A stretch of 37,522 bases of DNA from DATKXO01 sp035528995 (GTDB taxonomy: Bacteria > Planctomycetota > Phycisphaerae > UBA1845): positions 1 to 37,522 of the forward strand of contig DATKXO010000125.1 of NCBI GenBank assembly GCA_035528995.1, written 5' to 3'. The notes under the pieces are model-generated. The model did no database searches and was not told the origin of the DNA. It saw only the letters and a list, made by a program, of their open reading frames with translations. Positions 17,001-24,874 of this stretch are shown here, in pieces. The first letter of the stretch is position 1. Every line of letters begins with the position of its first letter. Both the position numbers and the translations under genes were made by a program.

Positions 17001-18445
17001 TGTATCGTCTCACCAACCTGGACAGCTTCGCGGTGTCCTGGTCGGTCCGGACCGAGCCGCCGGCTTCGTGGGTGCGGATCAACGGCCAGGCGTCCGACGG
17101 AGGCGCGCTGGCCGCGGGGCAGTTCGCCGACGTGGGTGTGTCGGTCGATTCGACGGCCGCCGAGATCGGCGTCGAGGGCACGTACGCCGCGACCGTCTGG
17201 TTCGAGCGCGAGGGGCTGCTGAGTGACGTTCGGCAGTTGACGTTGAGGGTGACGCAGCCGAAGTTCGCGCTGGCCCTCAGCGCGGTGGCGGGCGGGGAGG
17301 ATCAGCCGGGCGGGCCTGCGCATGCGTTCGAGATGGGCCTGTTCGAGGTGACCAACGCGCAGTTCGCGGCGTTCCTGAACGATGCGCTGGCCAACCCCGA
17401 CAGCGAGCGCGGGGGATACCTCTACCACGACCTCGACACCGGGGACGTGTACATCAACAACGATCCGTCCGGTGACGGCGACGTGGGGACCGACGGCTCG
17501 GGGACGTTCATCTTCGACGCGTCGGCCGGCGGGGTGATTCGTTACGAGGCCGGCGCGTACGTGGCCACGTCCGGACTGGAAGATCACCCGGTCGTCGGCG
17601 TGACCTGGTACGGGGCGTTGAAGTTCTGCAACTGGCTGACGATCGACCAGGGTTTGCCTCGGTCGCATCGGTGCTACACGGAGAGCACGGCCGACGATCT
17701 GGGCGGTTGGCGACCGGTGACGATCACGGCCGCGAACTGGAAGACCCGCGATCTGAACGACTCCGAGCGGCAGGCGCTGTCGGATGGGCACCCGGGCTAC
17801 CGCTTGCCGATGGACGACGGGGCCGACAACGGCGAACCCTCGAGCGACGCAGCCGATGCGTACAACGAGTGGTTCAAGGCCGCCGCGTGGGATCCGGTCG
17901 CGGGCGTGGTGCGGGCCTATGGTTTCGGCCGGGACACGATCGCCGGGGCGGACGCGAATTTCTCGAACAGCGGCGATCCGTTCGACAACGGGCCGACGCC
18001 GGCGGGGTACTACGACGGCACGGACCACGGCGGCGTGTACGCGACGAGCGCCACGGACAATGCGTACGGGCTGTACGATCTGTGCGGCAACGTACACGAG
18101 TGGATGCAGGACCGATACGCGATCGGGACGGGCGGCCGGGCTGTCCGCGGCGGGTCGTTCGAGGACGGGGTTGGCTGGGTGGGCACGGAGGATCGCTCGA
18201 GTGCAGCGCCGTCGCTGGCCTGGCGGTCGATCGGCCTGCGGGTGGTTCGCGTGCTCCAGCAACTTGGCGATGGGGACGGTGACGGCGACATTGATGTGGC
18301 GGACTTCGCGGTGTTGGACGGTTGTTTGACCGGGCCGGGCGGTGGACTGCTGAACGACACTTGTGGTGTGGTCAATCTTGACGCCGATGGCGACGTGGAC
18401 CTGCGTGACTTCGCCGCGTTCCAGGTGATGCTCGACGGCGTCTGA
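11024..18445 (+). CDS. Giant secreted multidomain protein: four FGE/SUMF1-like modules, BACON-like repeats and dockerin
   Basis: 2,473 residues from ATG 11024 (GGAGG seven nt upstream). The N-terminus is basic, then hydrophobic (ACLRAAVVHLCAAIVAGA), a signal peptide. Four FGE-sulfatase/C-type-lectin-fold modules lie at residues ~49-365, 827-1148, 1244-1590 and 2083-2410. Each shows EVTNA(Q/E)F, a (Y/F)NEW(Y/F)xAAAW block, GYYDG or GFFDG, a GNVxEW motif, RGG(S/G) and G(F/L)RVV. Between them are about nine ~110-residue BACON-like beta-sandwich repeats (368-822; one shortened at ~1159-1237; 1616-2077) with GGPF...Y.(L/I)TN and W-V-sandwich patterns. The C-terminus (~2414-2472) is a type I dockerin with two calcium loops (GDGDGDIDVADF and LDADGDVDLRDF). 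The FGE modules lack the cysteine pair of catalytic FGE, so binding rather than catalysis is inferred. A dockerin implies docking to a cohesin-bearing cell-surface partner. The upstream 10801-11023 holds nothing recognisable. Confidence 0.92.
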   Translation: MRRAGVVRSLAGEPVSARLKGRRWAACLRAAVVHLCAAIVAGAQTPVLNPVPGDTQSGGPDYDFRIGVYEVTNAQFATFLNSALTNPADPRGAYLYHDTDSGDVYVHTDVAGTTGTGGSGPLVFDASVGGAITYQQVGQQYVVAVGMDGLPVVGVSWYGAVKYCNWLSLDSGLPESQRAYTEAPAYSLSGWHPVTVLEANWAVRDLTDSERQALVEGYLGFRLPMDRGSTGASPYNEWYKAAAWQETAGTNGVYGFGRNTITGADANYWNSGDPFDNGPSPAGYYDGTDHGGEFATNDTSNGYGLYDLSGNVWEWTQDQAVAADRRAVRGGSWNSGTSSLRCVTRADVAAGSVTPTTGFRVVQSLPETLWIAPADDLTVSGPYGGSYDGGVFSRDYTIRNLTADAVSVDVTPNRDWITVNGQAVLAGEPVAAFDQLVVTLAVDVDCARQDAILGPDSGTVEFANSVDPVVQTRQVHLTLTEPLSVEPAGDYSATGFYGGPFAPAQKDYTITNASAEPIDWSATVDAAWLDVNSSGSFVSGQLAATGQPGDNVEVTVALTAQAADLTPGSYAARLTLRDECTGQEFTRNVSLQVDAPMTVAPQAEIAFSGPLGGPFPPFADQYVLTNATSEPLSWEVEVEPGVTWLAAHGPAGTSGVVDPLDNVAVTVEPGAAASTLGLGDYQATVTFRDVGSGYEVTRTVTLTVTELDVTPTTDFESSGPVGGPFVPSQAGYVIHNHRPPESPEMTWRVGVDPGPEAWVRINGQTPPVEGSIIEPEGTAAITISIDAAAAPVEVGLARATVTFEDVHTGATAVRYVDLLVGEEDFATPMALVPADDAQPGGPSYDYRISRFEVTNAEFVVFLNNTINNRTNPRGQYMYHDVDSGDVYINDDLSGDGAVGTSGSGTVMFDASAGGAISYDGQAYVVDAQLEDRPVAGVSWYGAAKYCNWMTLAQGMSSSQRCYTEGPGGDPANWRPATIAKTDWQTRDLDAAERETLLALRGFRLPMDDGAGGASAYNEWYKAAAWLDDAGTNSVYGFGRGVLGGVDANYLDSGDPFDNGSTPVGFYDGWNQLAGGSPTNDTDNAYLLYDLCGNVQEWMQDWGTAAGTRAVRGGSMVNLSASTLLRNEVRGSADAVSVAAYTGFRVVQSVPDTVVPVLVMPVEPLVVTGYVGGPFTVDALTQGLTLDNANTDGAAEWIATLDQTWVEFNSGPVAGGVIPPNSGETLTFVLTDAAKSLAEPPEPSLAMARVFGEPSQPGGPDYGLWMGLYEVTNAQFAAFLNDAMNNPANERGQYLYFDTDSGDVYINTSQTGEQGTEGEALATRVFETAAGGRIALNGAAYGVEVGFEEHPVAGVSWFGAVKYCNWLSLAEGIPVHQLAYTEGPYAGNWHPVTISTLNWWGTEDTASHPAPVGGRDLSAAERDTLVQGYMGFRLPMDGGASSSDSFNEWYLAAAWNPDASTAGANSVYGFGRDALTGADANYGASGDPFDEGTTPVGFFDGRIYNSDGLPDEDQQSDPGDFQTADNGNAFGIHDLTGNVGEWVQDVGTGGASHAVRGGGWADSSSSSLLRADGRAVRAAGAADGAIGFRVVQSRRGYLATVTINELTTAVAIDRYVLIAPVEPVLVQPDADVTASGPPGGPFVLDVNTYMLTNRSASPMDWQVTVDAAWLDINTSGQSVSGQLAAAGSPGDVVEIDLAANTAAEALAPGSYSAVLTFSNVTSGHNETRGVALTVSDTIQLFPTDDWLPAGPFYAADVQIDPPVETTYQLQNLLAVPVDYQVTADRNWITLDDGLPVSGTLGAAGGPGDSVAVTVALNADANSLGVGEYGATITFSDTTFGDQIEAGVSLAIEDPLVVSYDSQAFPDGDLIASGAFGGPFAPPEIEYTLTNEASYAVDWEVAADITWVDVTGPSGAAGNLPPDGSTTVTVAFNTEADSLGPGRHTGTITVSDLQTGHDRVYDVVLDIDEGLMLTPAGDGELAAPVGGPVLPWCVVYRLTNLDSFAVSWSVRTEPPASWVRINGQASDGGALAAGQFADVGVSVDSTAAEIGVEGTYAATVWFEREGLLSDVRQLTLRVTQPKFALALSAVAGGEDQPGGPAHAFEMGLFEVTNAQFAAFLNDALANPDSERGGYLYHDLDTGDVYINNDPSGDGDVGTDGSGTFIFDASAGGVIRYEAGAYVATSGLEDHPVVGVTWYGALKFCNWLTIDQGLPRSHRCYTESTADDLGGWRPVTITAANWKTRDLNDSERQALSDGHPGYRLPMDDGADNGEPSSDAADAYNEWFKAAAWDPVAGVVRAYGFGRDTIAGADANFSNSGDPFDNGPTPAGYYDGTDHGGVYATSATDNAYGLYDLCGNVHEWMQDRYAIGTGGRAVRGGSFEDGVGWVGTEDRSSAAPSLAWRSIGLRVVRVLQQLGDGDGDGDIDVADFAVLDGCLTGPGGGLLNDTCGVVNLDADGDVDLRDFAAFQVMLDGV

Positions 18446-18651
18446 CTCATTCGGGCGACAAGCGAACTTCCATGTCCAGGCGCTGGAGGAAGGAGCGCCC
18501 CATCGTGGCGGTGGCGGGATTCGGGGTCGAGAAGAAAGGAACCTGGGGCGGCGTGGCGGCTGAGGGCTGGCGTCATTGCAGCCGCTGGACCTCCGGGTTG
18601 CGTCATCCGTGTCTCAGCGATCCTGGGCGGCCGGGAAAGGACAACAAGATT

Positions 18652-18723
18652 CGCCCGCGACGGAATGTTCCGTCACGGGCGATTGAATGCAGGCTTATGA
18701 GCCGAGCTCCGCCATGGCGGAGC
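18652..18723 (-). terminator. Hairpins between convergent genes, probable terminator of the protease gene
   Basis: A hairpin at 18652-18681 pairs CGCCCG/CGGGCG and GACGG/CCGTC across one mismatch. Read leftward it is followed by AATCTTGTTGT, a moderately U-rich tail. An 18-bp perfect palindrome GCTCCGCCATGGCGGAGC (18706-18723) lies directly after the protease stop. The rest of 18446-18651 shows no gene. Confidence 0.5.
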
Positions 18724-18733
18724 GGGCGGTTGT

Positions 18734-21610
18734 CTATTTCGTCCGACGGCGCAGCAGGGGCGCGCCGAGCATGCCCAACCATACGGTGACCAGGCCGGCG
18801 CCGCACAGGGCGCCGCTGGCGTCGCGCCCGGTGGACAAGGTGGGGGGCTGGGGCAGGGCGCCGTTCTGGTCTTCATCGCCGGTGCCGCTATCCTGCGAGC
18901 CGTCGTCCGGGGGCTGGGCGGAGCCGGAGCCCAGCACGGTGATGAACTTGACCGGCGTTTTGGTCTGCCAGGAGTTGACGGAGCATCCGCTGGCGTGGCA
19001 GGTCGTGATCGTGGCCTGGACGGGGAACGAACCGGGCTGGGTGTAGGTGTGCAGGACGGTCACGGTGCTGGCCGTGGTGCCGTCGCCCAGGTCCCAGAAG
19101 ATGTTCTCGAACTCGCCGGGCAGGTTGCTGGTCTGGACGGTCAACTCGACGTCGAGCGGGGCGAAGCCGCTGCTGATCTCGTTGCCGAAGGAGTCGGTGA
19201 TCTGGGTGGCGGCCGATGCGGTGGACCCGCCGCCCCCGTCTCCGCCACCACCACCACCACTGATGTCGGCGGAGACGTCGATGGCGATGGACCGGCTTCC
19301 CAGGTCGCCCTCCTCGTCAACGACCGAGAAGGTGGCGATGAAGCGTTGGGCGTCACGGTCGGCGACGGTGTAGGTGTGGGTGATGGCCCGCTCGCTGACG
19401 GGCGGGGAACCGTCGCCGAAATCCCACTCGGCCGAGGCGATGGGGGTGTTGCTAAGGGCGTTGCCCCGGAAGGTGACCACCAGGGGAGAGACTCCGTCGC
19501 GGGGCGTGACGTCGATATTGACCTGAGGGATATCGTGGATGGGCAAGATGCCGCCGTCATCCCCGCCGCCGTCGTCGCCGATGTCGATGGGCCCGGCATC
19601 GGTGACGTGGCCCTCGGAATCGACGGCCACTCCCCAGGAATAGCGTCCCACGGCGTTCTGAGCGTAGATGCCGAAGTAGGCGGTGCCGGCCTCCGGATCG
19701 TCGAAATCGTAACTACGGGGGTTCTCCGACTGCTTGAAGACCAGGATGACACCGGGAGCGACCTCGGAGCCCGTTTCGTATTCCGGCCCGTACACTGGTG
19801 TCCACTGGAAGATGTTGTTGGACCGGACGATGAGGATGGTGTTGGTTTCGGCGCCGTTCTGCCAGCGGAGTGTGTTTCCGATGACGGTGACGTTGGAGAC
19901 TCGGTCGGGCCAGGTGAACCCGCCGTTGGTGATGGCCTGAACTGCGGCCTGCACGGCTTCGGCGGCGTTGACCCGGCCGTAGCCGTACTGATTGGACCGG
20001 CTGGTCACGCCGTCGTAGAGGGCCTGGGCAGGTGAGACCTTCTCGGCGGTGTGCTCGAGGATGACTCGTACCTGGGATGCGGTCAATTCCGGATTGGCGC
20101 TGATGACGAGTGCGGCCACGCCGGCGACGACGGGTGAGGCGGCGGAGGTTCCGCCGAAGTCGAGCGTGTAGTCCGGGTTGGGCAGGTTGGGAAATTCGAA
20201 CTCGTCCAGGCCGCCGATGTTATAACCGGGCTCGGCGTAGCCGGCGTCGTCGGTGTTGTCCGTGGTGGTGATCAGCGGCAGGAGCGTGGTGGCCTCCTCG
20301 CCGAATCCGCTGGGTCCCATGACGTCCAGGTGATCGCCCCAGTTGCTGTAGGAGGCGCGGACGTCGTTTGCGTTGGTGGCCCCGACGGCGAGGACGGTGG
20401 GTAGTGAGGAAATGTCCTCGGGGGTTTCGCGGCTCCCGTTACCGCTGGCGAAGACGATGACCATTCCCTTGCCGTCCCGTCCCTCCTTGAAGGCGGTGCG
20501 GATCGCGTCGGCGATGATGTCCGGCGTGGGGAAGCTGGCCTCGTAGCCCCAACTGTTGTTGTGGACGTCCACTTCCTGCTGCCGAGCGAAGGTGAAGGCG
20601 CTGGCGGTCGCGGAATAAGTGGTGAAGCCCAACCCCCGCGTAACGGTGAAGCGAGCGTTGGGGGCCACTCCGCGGACGCCGGCCTGGTTGGCCGCGGCGC
20701 ACATCAGCCCCATCACCGAGGTGCCGTGCCGGTCGAGTTTCTGGCTGGGGCGCGGATCGTCGTCACCGTCGTTGATGTCCTGCCCGATGCGGAGGTAATT
20801 GGCTTGCAGGTCCTCGTGGTCCACGTCACAGCAGTCATCGAGCATGCCGATACGGATGTCCTCGCCCAGGGTGGTCTCCCAGGCGTCGATCACGGAGATG
20901 TCTGCGCCCGGCGTTCCGCCGTCCTGCCCGGTGTTGTTCAGGTGCCACTGCCGGACGAAGTACTCGTCCTGCGGGGTCGACTGGCGCGAGCTGTGGAGAA
21001 CGGCGAAGTCGGGGTGGACGTAGACGGTGCGATCGTCGGCGTACAGGGCTGCGGCGGTCGCGACTTCATCCGCGTCGGGCACCCCCTGGGGAGCGACGAC
21101 GTAGGTGTCGCTCAGGCCGTCGAAGGGCTGGACCACGGCCAGGCCGTAGTCATCGAACAGCCCCGCTAGCTCCTCCTCGGTCAGTGCCTGTGCGACACGA
21201 ACGACGAGCCGGCCTGTTGAAAGCACCGGGGACTGGCAGCCGGGGAATCGGTAAACGGGTCTGGCCCACTCGACGCCGGGTAGGCTGCTGGCGGTCCGCC
21301 GAGCGGCCGGCATGGTCCCGCTGACCCGCAGGATGCGATACCGAGAGGTCAGCTTGTCGCCGTCGATGCGGGTCATGCTGCCGGCGCCTCGGATTGTCGC
21401 CTGAGCCCGGATCTGCGTGGCGTCGGCGTCGTCGGCCAGGAGCACGCCGAGTTCGGTGGTCGATTTCTGCAGGGTGTAGGCCTTGCCGCCGGCATAGAAG
21501 ACATCGTCGGCCCGGGCGGAAGGGAGAACCGCCAGGACGATGGCCAGCGACAGACCCACGGCCAGGGGCCGTCGGCCCAGACCCGCAAACGCTACGTGGA
21601 ACAACCTCAT
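18734..21610 (-). CDS. Subtilisin-like (S8) secreted protease with PKD domains and C-terminal anchor
   Basis: 958 residues from ATG 21610; a GTG at 21628 is an alternative. A signal peptide is clear (GLGRRPLAVGLSLAIVLAVL, then PSARA). After a ~190-residue propeptide-like region comes the S8 domain: D258 in IGMLDDCC, H295 in DRHGTSVMG, the oxyanion-site N in FASGNGS, and S489 in GGTSAASPV. The Asp motif reads DDC instead of the usual D(S/T)G. Two PKD domains follow, marked EWDFGDGSPP and FWDLGDGTT, separated by a Gly-rich linker. The C-terminus has GALCGAG, a hydrophobic stretch and LLRRRTK, resembling Cys-TM-Arg surface-sorting tails. It probably acts at the cell surface. The facing giant dockerin protein is a neighbour, not a proven substrate. 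Confidence 0.9.
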   Translation of the reverse strand: MRLFHVAFAGLGRRPLAVGLSLAIVLAVLPSARADDVFYAGGKAYTLQKSTTELGVLLADDADATQIRAQATIRGAGSMTRIDGDKLTSRYRILRVSGTMPAARRTASSLPGVEWARPVYRFPGCQSPVLSTGRLVVRVAQALTEEELAGLFDDYGLAVVQPFDGLSDTYVVAPQGVPDADEVATAAALYADDRTVYVHPDFAVLHSSRQSTPQDEYFVRQWHLNNTGQDGGTPGADISVIDAWETTLGEDIRIGMLDDCCDVDHEDLQANYLRIGQDINDGDDDPRPSQKLDRHGTSVMGLMCAAANQAGVRGVAPNARFTVTRGLGFTTYSATASAFTFARQQEVDVHNNSWGYEASFPTPDIIADAIRTAFKEGRDGKGMVIVFASGNGSRETPEDISSLPTVLAVGATNANDVRASYSNWGDHLDVMGPSGFGEEATTLLPLITTTDNTDDAGYAEPGYNIGGLDEFEFPNLPNPDYTLDFGGTSAASPVVAGVAALVISANPELTASQVRVILEHTAEKVSPAQALYDGVTSRSNQYGYGRVNAAEAVQAAVQAITNGGFTWPDRVSNVTVIGNTLRWQNGAETNTILIVRSNNIFQWTPVYGPEYETGSEVAPGVILVFKQSENPRSYDFDDPEAGTAYFGIYAQNAVGRYSWGVAVDSEGHVTDAGPIDIGDDGGGDDGGILPIHDIPQVNIDVTPRDGVSPLVVTFRGNALSNTPIASAEWDFGDGSPPVSERAITHTYTVADRDAQRFIATFSVVDEEGDLGSRSIAIDVSADISGGGGGGDGGGGSTASAATQITDSFGNEISSGFAPLDVELTVQTSNLPGEFENIFWDLGDGTTASTVTVLHTYTQPGSFPVQATITTCHASGCSVNSWQTKTPVKFITVLGSGSAQPPDDGSQDSGTGDEDQNGALPQPPTLSTGRDASGALCGAGLVTVWLGMLGAPLLRRRTK

Positions 21611-21749
21611 CGGAGTGATGCCTCTCACAGATTATGGCTGATGCGCTGCCTCGTTGGGCTGAGACAGCGAGGTCACGAGGCCGAATCTGCTGCAGCCCCG
21701 AGACCGGTCCGGCCAGTCATTTACCGTGGGCTCCGGCTGCTTCCCGAAG

Positions 21750-21788
21750 CGCAAAACGCCCTTACTCACGCTGGCACGGCGTTTTGCG
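21750..21788 (-). other. Strong hairpin between the helical-repeat gene and the protease gene
   Basis: CGCAAAACGCC and GGCGTTTTGCG pair perfectly over 11 bp around a 17-nt loop, 120 nt past the stop of the upstream leftward gene. No U-run follows, so it may be a transcript 3' end, a processing site or a protein-binding palindrome. No gene is seen in 21611-21908; a -10-like CATAAT about 20 nt before the protease start lacks a matching -35. Confidence 0.4.
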
Positions 21789-21908
21789 ACGGAAATCCGT
21801 TTCCAAGCCGGCGTCAAGCTGCCATACGCCGCCCGAGCGTATTGTTCGGAGGCGGCTGTGGGCTGTCAAGGTTGCCGGGCGTGGGGGGCCGCACCGGGAC
21901 CCAGAGGG

Positions 21909-24746
21909 TCAGCCCTCGACGCCGGCGGCGCGTTGTTGATCCTGCAGCAGGGCCTCAAACTCGGCCTGGAGCTGCGGTCCGCCCAGATCGGGATGGAGAA
22001 AACGCTGCTGACGGATGACGCGGATCAGGTCTTGGGGGTCTTCGCCGAGCTCGGCGCGGCATTTCAGATCGCCCAGGAGAGCCCTCCACCACAGCGCGGT
22101 GGTCGGCTGGGCCTGCCTGAAAATGCGGTTGTAAAGCGGGAGGGCGTCGTCGTACCGCTGCAATTCAAAACAGGCTTGTGCCAGCCCGAAAATGGCCCGG
22201 GCGTCCTCGGCGCCGGCCTCATCCGCGATGTCGGCCCGGCGTTGGATGCACTGTTCGAAGAGGCGCCGGGCGTCCTGATGCCGGCCGGCAGCGAGGTGGG
22301 CCTCGGCCAACTGTAGCCGCAGGGCGTAGCGGTTCCGCTCGCTGAGCCGGGCGGCTGGGGTCTGGGCCCAGGCATCGATCTGTTGGGCTACCAGCAGGGC
22401 TGCTTCGGCCTTACGCCGGGCCTGTTCCGGCCGCCCCGCTTGCCGGAGTCGCTCGATCTCGGCGGCGGCGGCATCGAAGAGTCCCTGCAGCGTTGCGCCG
22501 GCGTGGGCGGGGTCACTCTCGATGTAGCGGGGGATCGCCTGAGCGGCCTCTTCCAGGCGGCCCAGGGCTTCGTAGGCGATGATCCGGACCCGCAGTACGC
22601 GGCCGATCAGATCCGGCGATTGGGGGTGGTTCTGCTCGAACCCGTCCAGGGTCTCGAGGACCTCGCGATGGCGCTCGACTCCGGGCAGGGCGTAGGTCTC
22701 GGCCTGGTTGACCAGGGCCCGGGCGACGAGGCGTTCAAGCCGGGCGGGGTCGGTATTATCGAGCCTGCCGGCGGTGGCTTCGGCGACGAACCGGCGCGCG
22801 GCGGAGACGGCGGTTCGGGCCTGATCGAGCAGACCCACGGGGTCCGCGTCCGGCTGATCCGCCAGGGCGCGGGCGGCCTGGACCAGACAGTACATGTGCT
22901 GGAACCGGGCCTGGGTGTAATGCTCGTGCGTGGGGATGACCGTGGCGTATTCATCGGCGGCCTCACGGTATCGCCCCGCCTCTTCGAGCGTCTGAGCCAG
23001 GAAGTACTGCCAGTAGGGGGCGGCCGATGACCTGGGGTATTGGCGGGTCAGGACGGTCAGGGTTTCGAGATAGAGGTCGCGTACCTCGGGTCGCTTCTGG
23101 AGGCCGGGGTCCTTGTAGATCTCGGCGGCGGTCTGGACGGCCGCGGCTGCGGCCGACTCGGCCAGGCTGAACGTGGGGTAGTCGCGGGCGGTAGTCAGGA
23201 AAGACCGGACGGATTCGAGACGATCGCCGAGACGATAGTGGGCGACGCCGAGGTTGTAATGGATCTCGCCCACCAGGCTGCGATCGAGGGTGGCGGACTC
23301 GGCCAGCAATTGCCGGCCGATGGCGATGGCCTGGTTGAGCATTCGGGCGCGCCTGGCTTGATTCTGCTCGTCGTCAGGTTCAGGTCCGGGGGTCTGTCCG
23401 TCGGCAGCCGGCTGGCTCAAGGCGTCGGCTTCACCCAGCAATGCGGCGATAAGGGCCCCGCGCTCGAAGGGGTGCAGGGTGGCCGGGTCACGATCCGGGT
23501 CGATGGTTTCGTAGAGCGTGGCGTAGACGGCGTTGCGGTGAGCGTCGCTCTTGCGGGCCAGGGCGATGAGCGGCTGCAGGGCCCGGTCTTCGAGTCGGCG
23601 AGCCAGCGAGTCGTTTCCGACCAGGCGGGCCCGTCGGGCCTGGGCCCGGTGGACCGAGGCTTTGAGCAGCGAGCCGACCAGCTCCAGGCCCAGGTTCGAG
23701 GCGGAGGTGACAGACACCCAGGCCTCGAAGTCGTCGGCGGCAGACAGGGCCTGTTCATAGCGGCGGGCGTCGCGCAGGGCCTTGACGGTTTCGAGCCTGG
23801 CCAGGGTGATGGCCCATTGCAGGTCACGACGTTCGACGGGGTCGCTGAGCCGATCGACGGCGGTCACGGCTCCGGCAAGCTGTTCCAGGGCCGCGTCGTA
23901 GTCGGCGAGCAGCCGATGGGCCATTCCGGACAACAGCAGCGATTGAGCCTGGAGGTGTGACACGTCGTGCGGGGTGGTCAGCAGGTCGGTGCTGTCGCGG
24001 AGGTCCTCGGTAACGTATCGCAGCTCGCGTATCCGCGCGGGGTCGTCCGGGTTTTGGGCCATGGCCCGATAGAAGACCGCCCAGCGGCGCATGTAGCAGG
24101 CGTGGGGCTCCATCTGCTCGAGGCGCTCGATGTGACCCTTGCGTTCGAGACGCTCGTACTCGGCCAGATTGAGCTGGTCGAGGCGCTGGTACTCGGCGGC
24201 CAACGCGGCCAGAAGCTCGTCCAGGACCTGGACGGCCCGAGACATGATCTCGATGAGTCGGCGGCGGTCGCCGGGGTTGCCGCCGCGGTAGAGCAGCCGG
24301 ACGGCGAAAGGCTCGCCCTGTCGATAGAGAAGAGATTGGCCCAGATCGAGCCGCCATTGCAGTGAGGCCTCGTGCTGGGGGTGCCGGGCGATCAATTCCT
24401 CGAGCATCCGGTCGGCCTGGGCCTGTGCCTCGCTGCGCTCGGACTCCGGCCTGGACTCGTCGGCCGCGGCGGCCAGAAGCAACTCGCGACGCAGCAGGTC
24501 CGCCTCGACGTCGTCGGCCGGCGGGGACTCGTTCAGGTGGTGTTCCAGCAGATCGATCAGGCCCCGTTTGCGAAGCCCGTCGCGGAATTCCTTGTCGTCG
24601 AGACGGCGGCTCTCGGGACTCTGGTCGGTAGCGGTGGTCTGATCGGCGGGCTGGTCGGGGGGATCGGCGGCCATGGCGCCGGCGGGCCCGGCGGCAGGGG
24701 CCACGAGGATCACCGCAACCAGTATGTCCTGAAGGGCGCGGATCAT
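21909..24746 (-). CDS. Large exported TPR-like helical-repeat protein of the ExbB/ExbD cluster
   Basis: 945 residues from ATG 24746. This start gives a signal peptide (MIRALQDILVAVILVAPAAG, ending near AGAMAA). Starting further upstream would overlap exbD. Almost all of the mature chain is alpha-helical with tetratricopeptide-like pairs, e.g. LVGEIHYNLGVAHYRLGDRL, WQYFLAQTLEEAGRYREAA and AIFGLAQACFELQRYDDALP; regular ~34-residue periodicity is clearest in the C-terminal half. It follows exbB-exbD-exbD in the same direction, 128 nt behind the second exbD. TPR proteins next to such motors are seen in several envelope systems, where they act as periplasmic scaffolds; that role here is inferred. 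No catalytic motif is seen. Confidence 0.85.
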   Translation of the reverse strand: MIRALQDILVAVILVAPAAGPAGAMAADPPDQPADQTTATDQSPESRRLDDKEFRDGLRKRGLIDLLEHHLNESPPADDVEADLLRRELLLAAAADESRPESERSEAQAQADRMLEELIARHPQHEASLQWRLDLGQSLLYRQGEPFAVRLLYRGGNPGDRRRLIEIMSRAVQVLDELLAALAAEYQRLDQLNLAEYERLERKGHIERLEQMEPHACYMRRWAVFYRAMAQNPDDPARIRELRYVTEDLRDSTDLLTTPHDVSHLQAQSLLLSGMAHRLLADYDAALEQLAGAVTAVDRLSDPVERRDLQWAITLARLETVKALRDARRYEQALSAADDFEAWVSVTSASNLGLELVGSLLKASVHRAQARRARLVGNDSLARRLEDRALQPLIALARKSDAHRNAVYATLYETIDPDRDPATLHPFERGALIAALLGEADALSQPAADGQTPGPEPDDEQNQARRARMLNQAIAIGRQLLAESATLDRSLVGEIHYNLGVAHYRLGDRLESVRSFLTTARDYPTFSLAESAAAAAVQTAAEIYKDPGLQKRPEVRDLYLETLTVLTRQYPRSSAAPYWQYFLAQTLEEAGRYREAADEYATVIPTHEHYTQARFQHMYCLVQAARALADQPDADPVGLLDQARTAVSAARRFVAEATAGRLDNTDPARLERLVARALVNQAETYALPGVERHREVLETLDGFEQNHPQSPDLIGRVLRVRIIAYEALGRLEEAAQAIPRYIESDPAHAGATLQGLFDAAAAEIERLRQAGRPEQARRKAEAALLVAQQIDAWAQTPAARLSERNRYALRLQLAEAHLAAGRHQDARRLFEQCIQRRADIADEAGAEDARAIFGLAQACFELQRYDDALPLYNRIFRQAQPTTALWWRALLGDLKCRAELGEDPQDLIRVIRQQRFLHPDLGGPQLQAEFEALLQDQQRAAGVEG

Positions 24747-24874
24747 GGGTCGCACAAGCCGCCGCAGCGGTTCACAAAGACTATCGCCGGTTGAAGGTCC
24801 GATGTCTACGAGCCCTTTCAAGGCCCCATCCGGTGCAAATCGCGCAGTGCGGGCTCGTCGAAGCAGGCGCCGCC

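Noticed and set aside
11024..18445. The FGE/C-type-lectin fold is a common target of diversity-generating retroelements.
   Set aside because: No reverse transcriptase, template repeat or accessory gene is in the window, and the module ends differ by ordinary substitutions.
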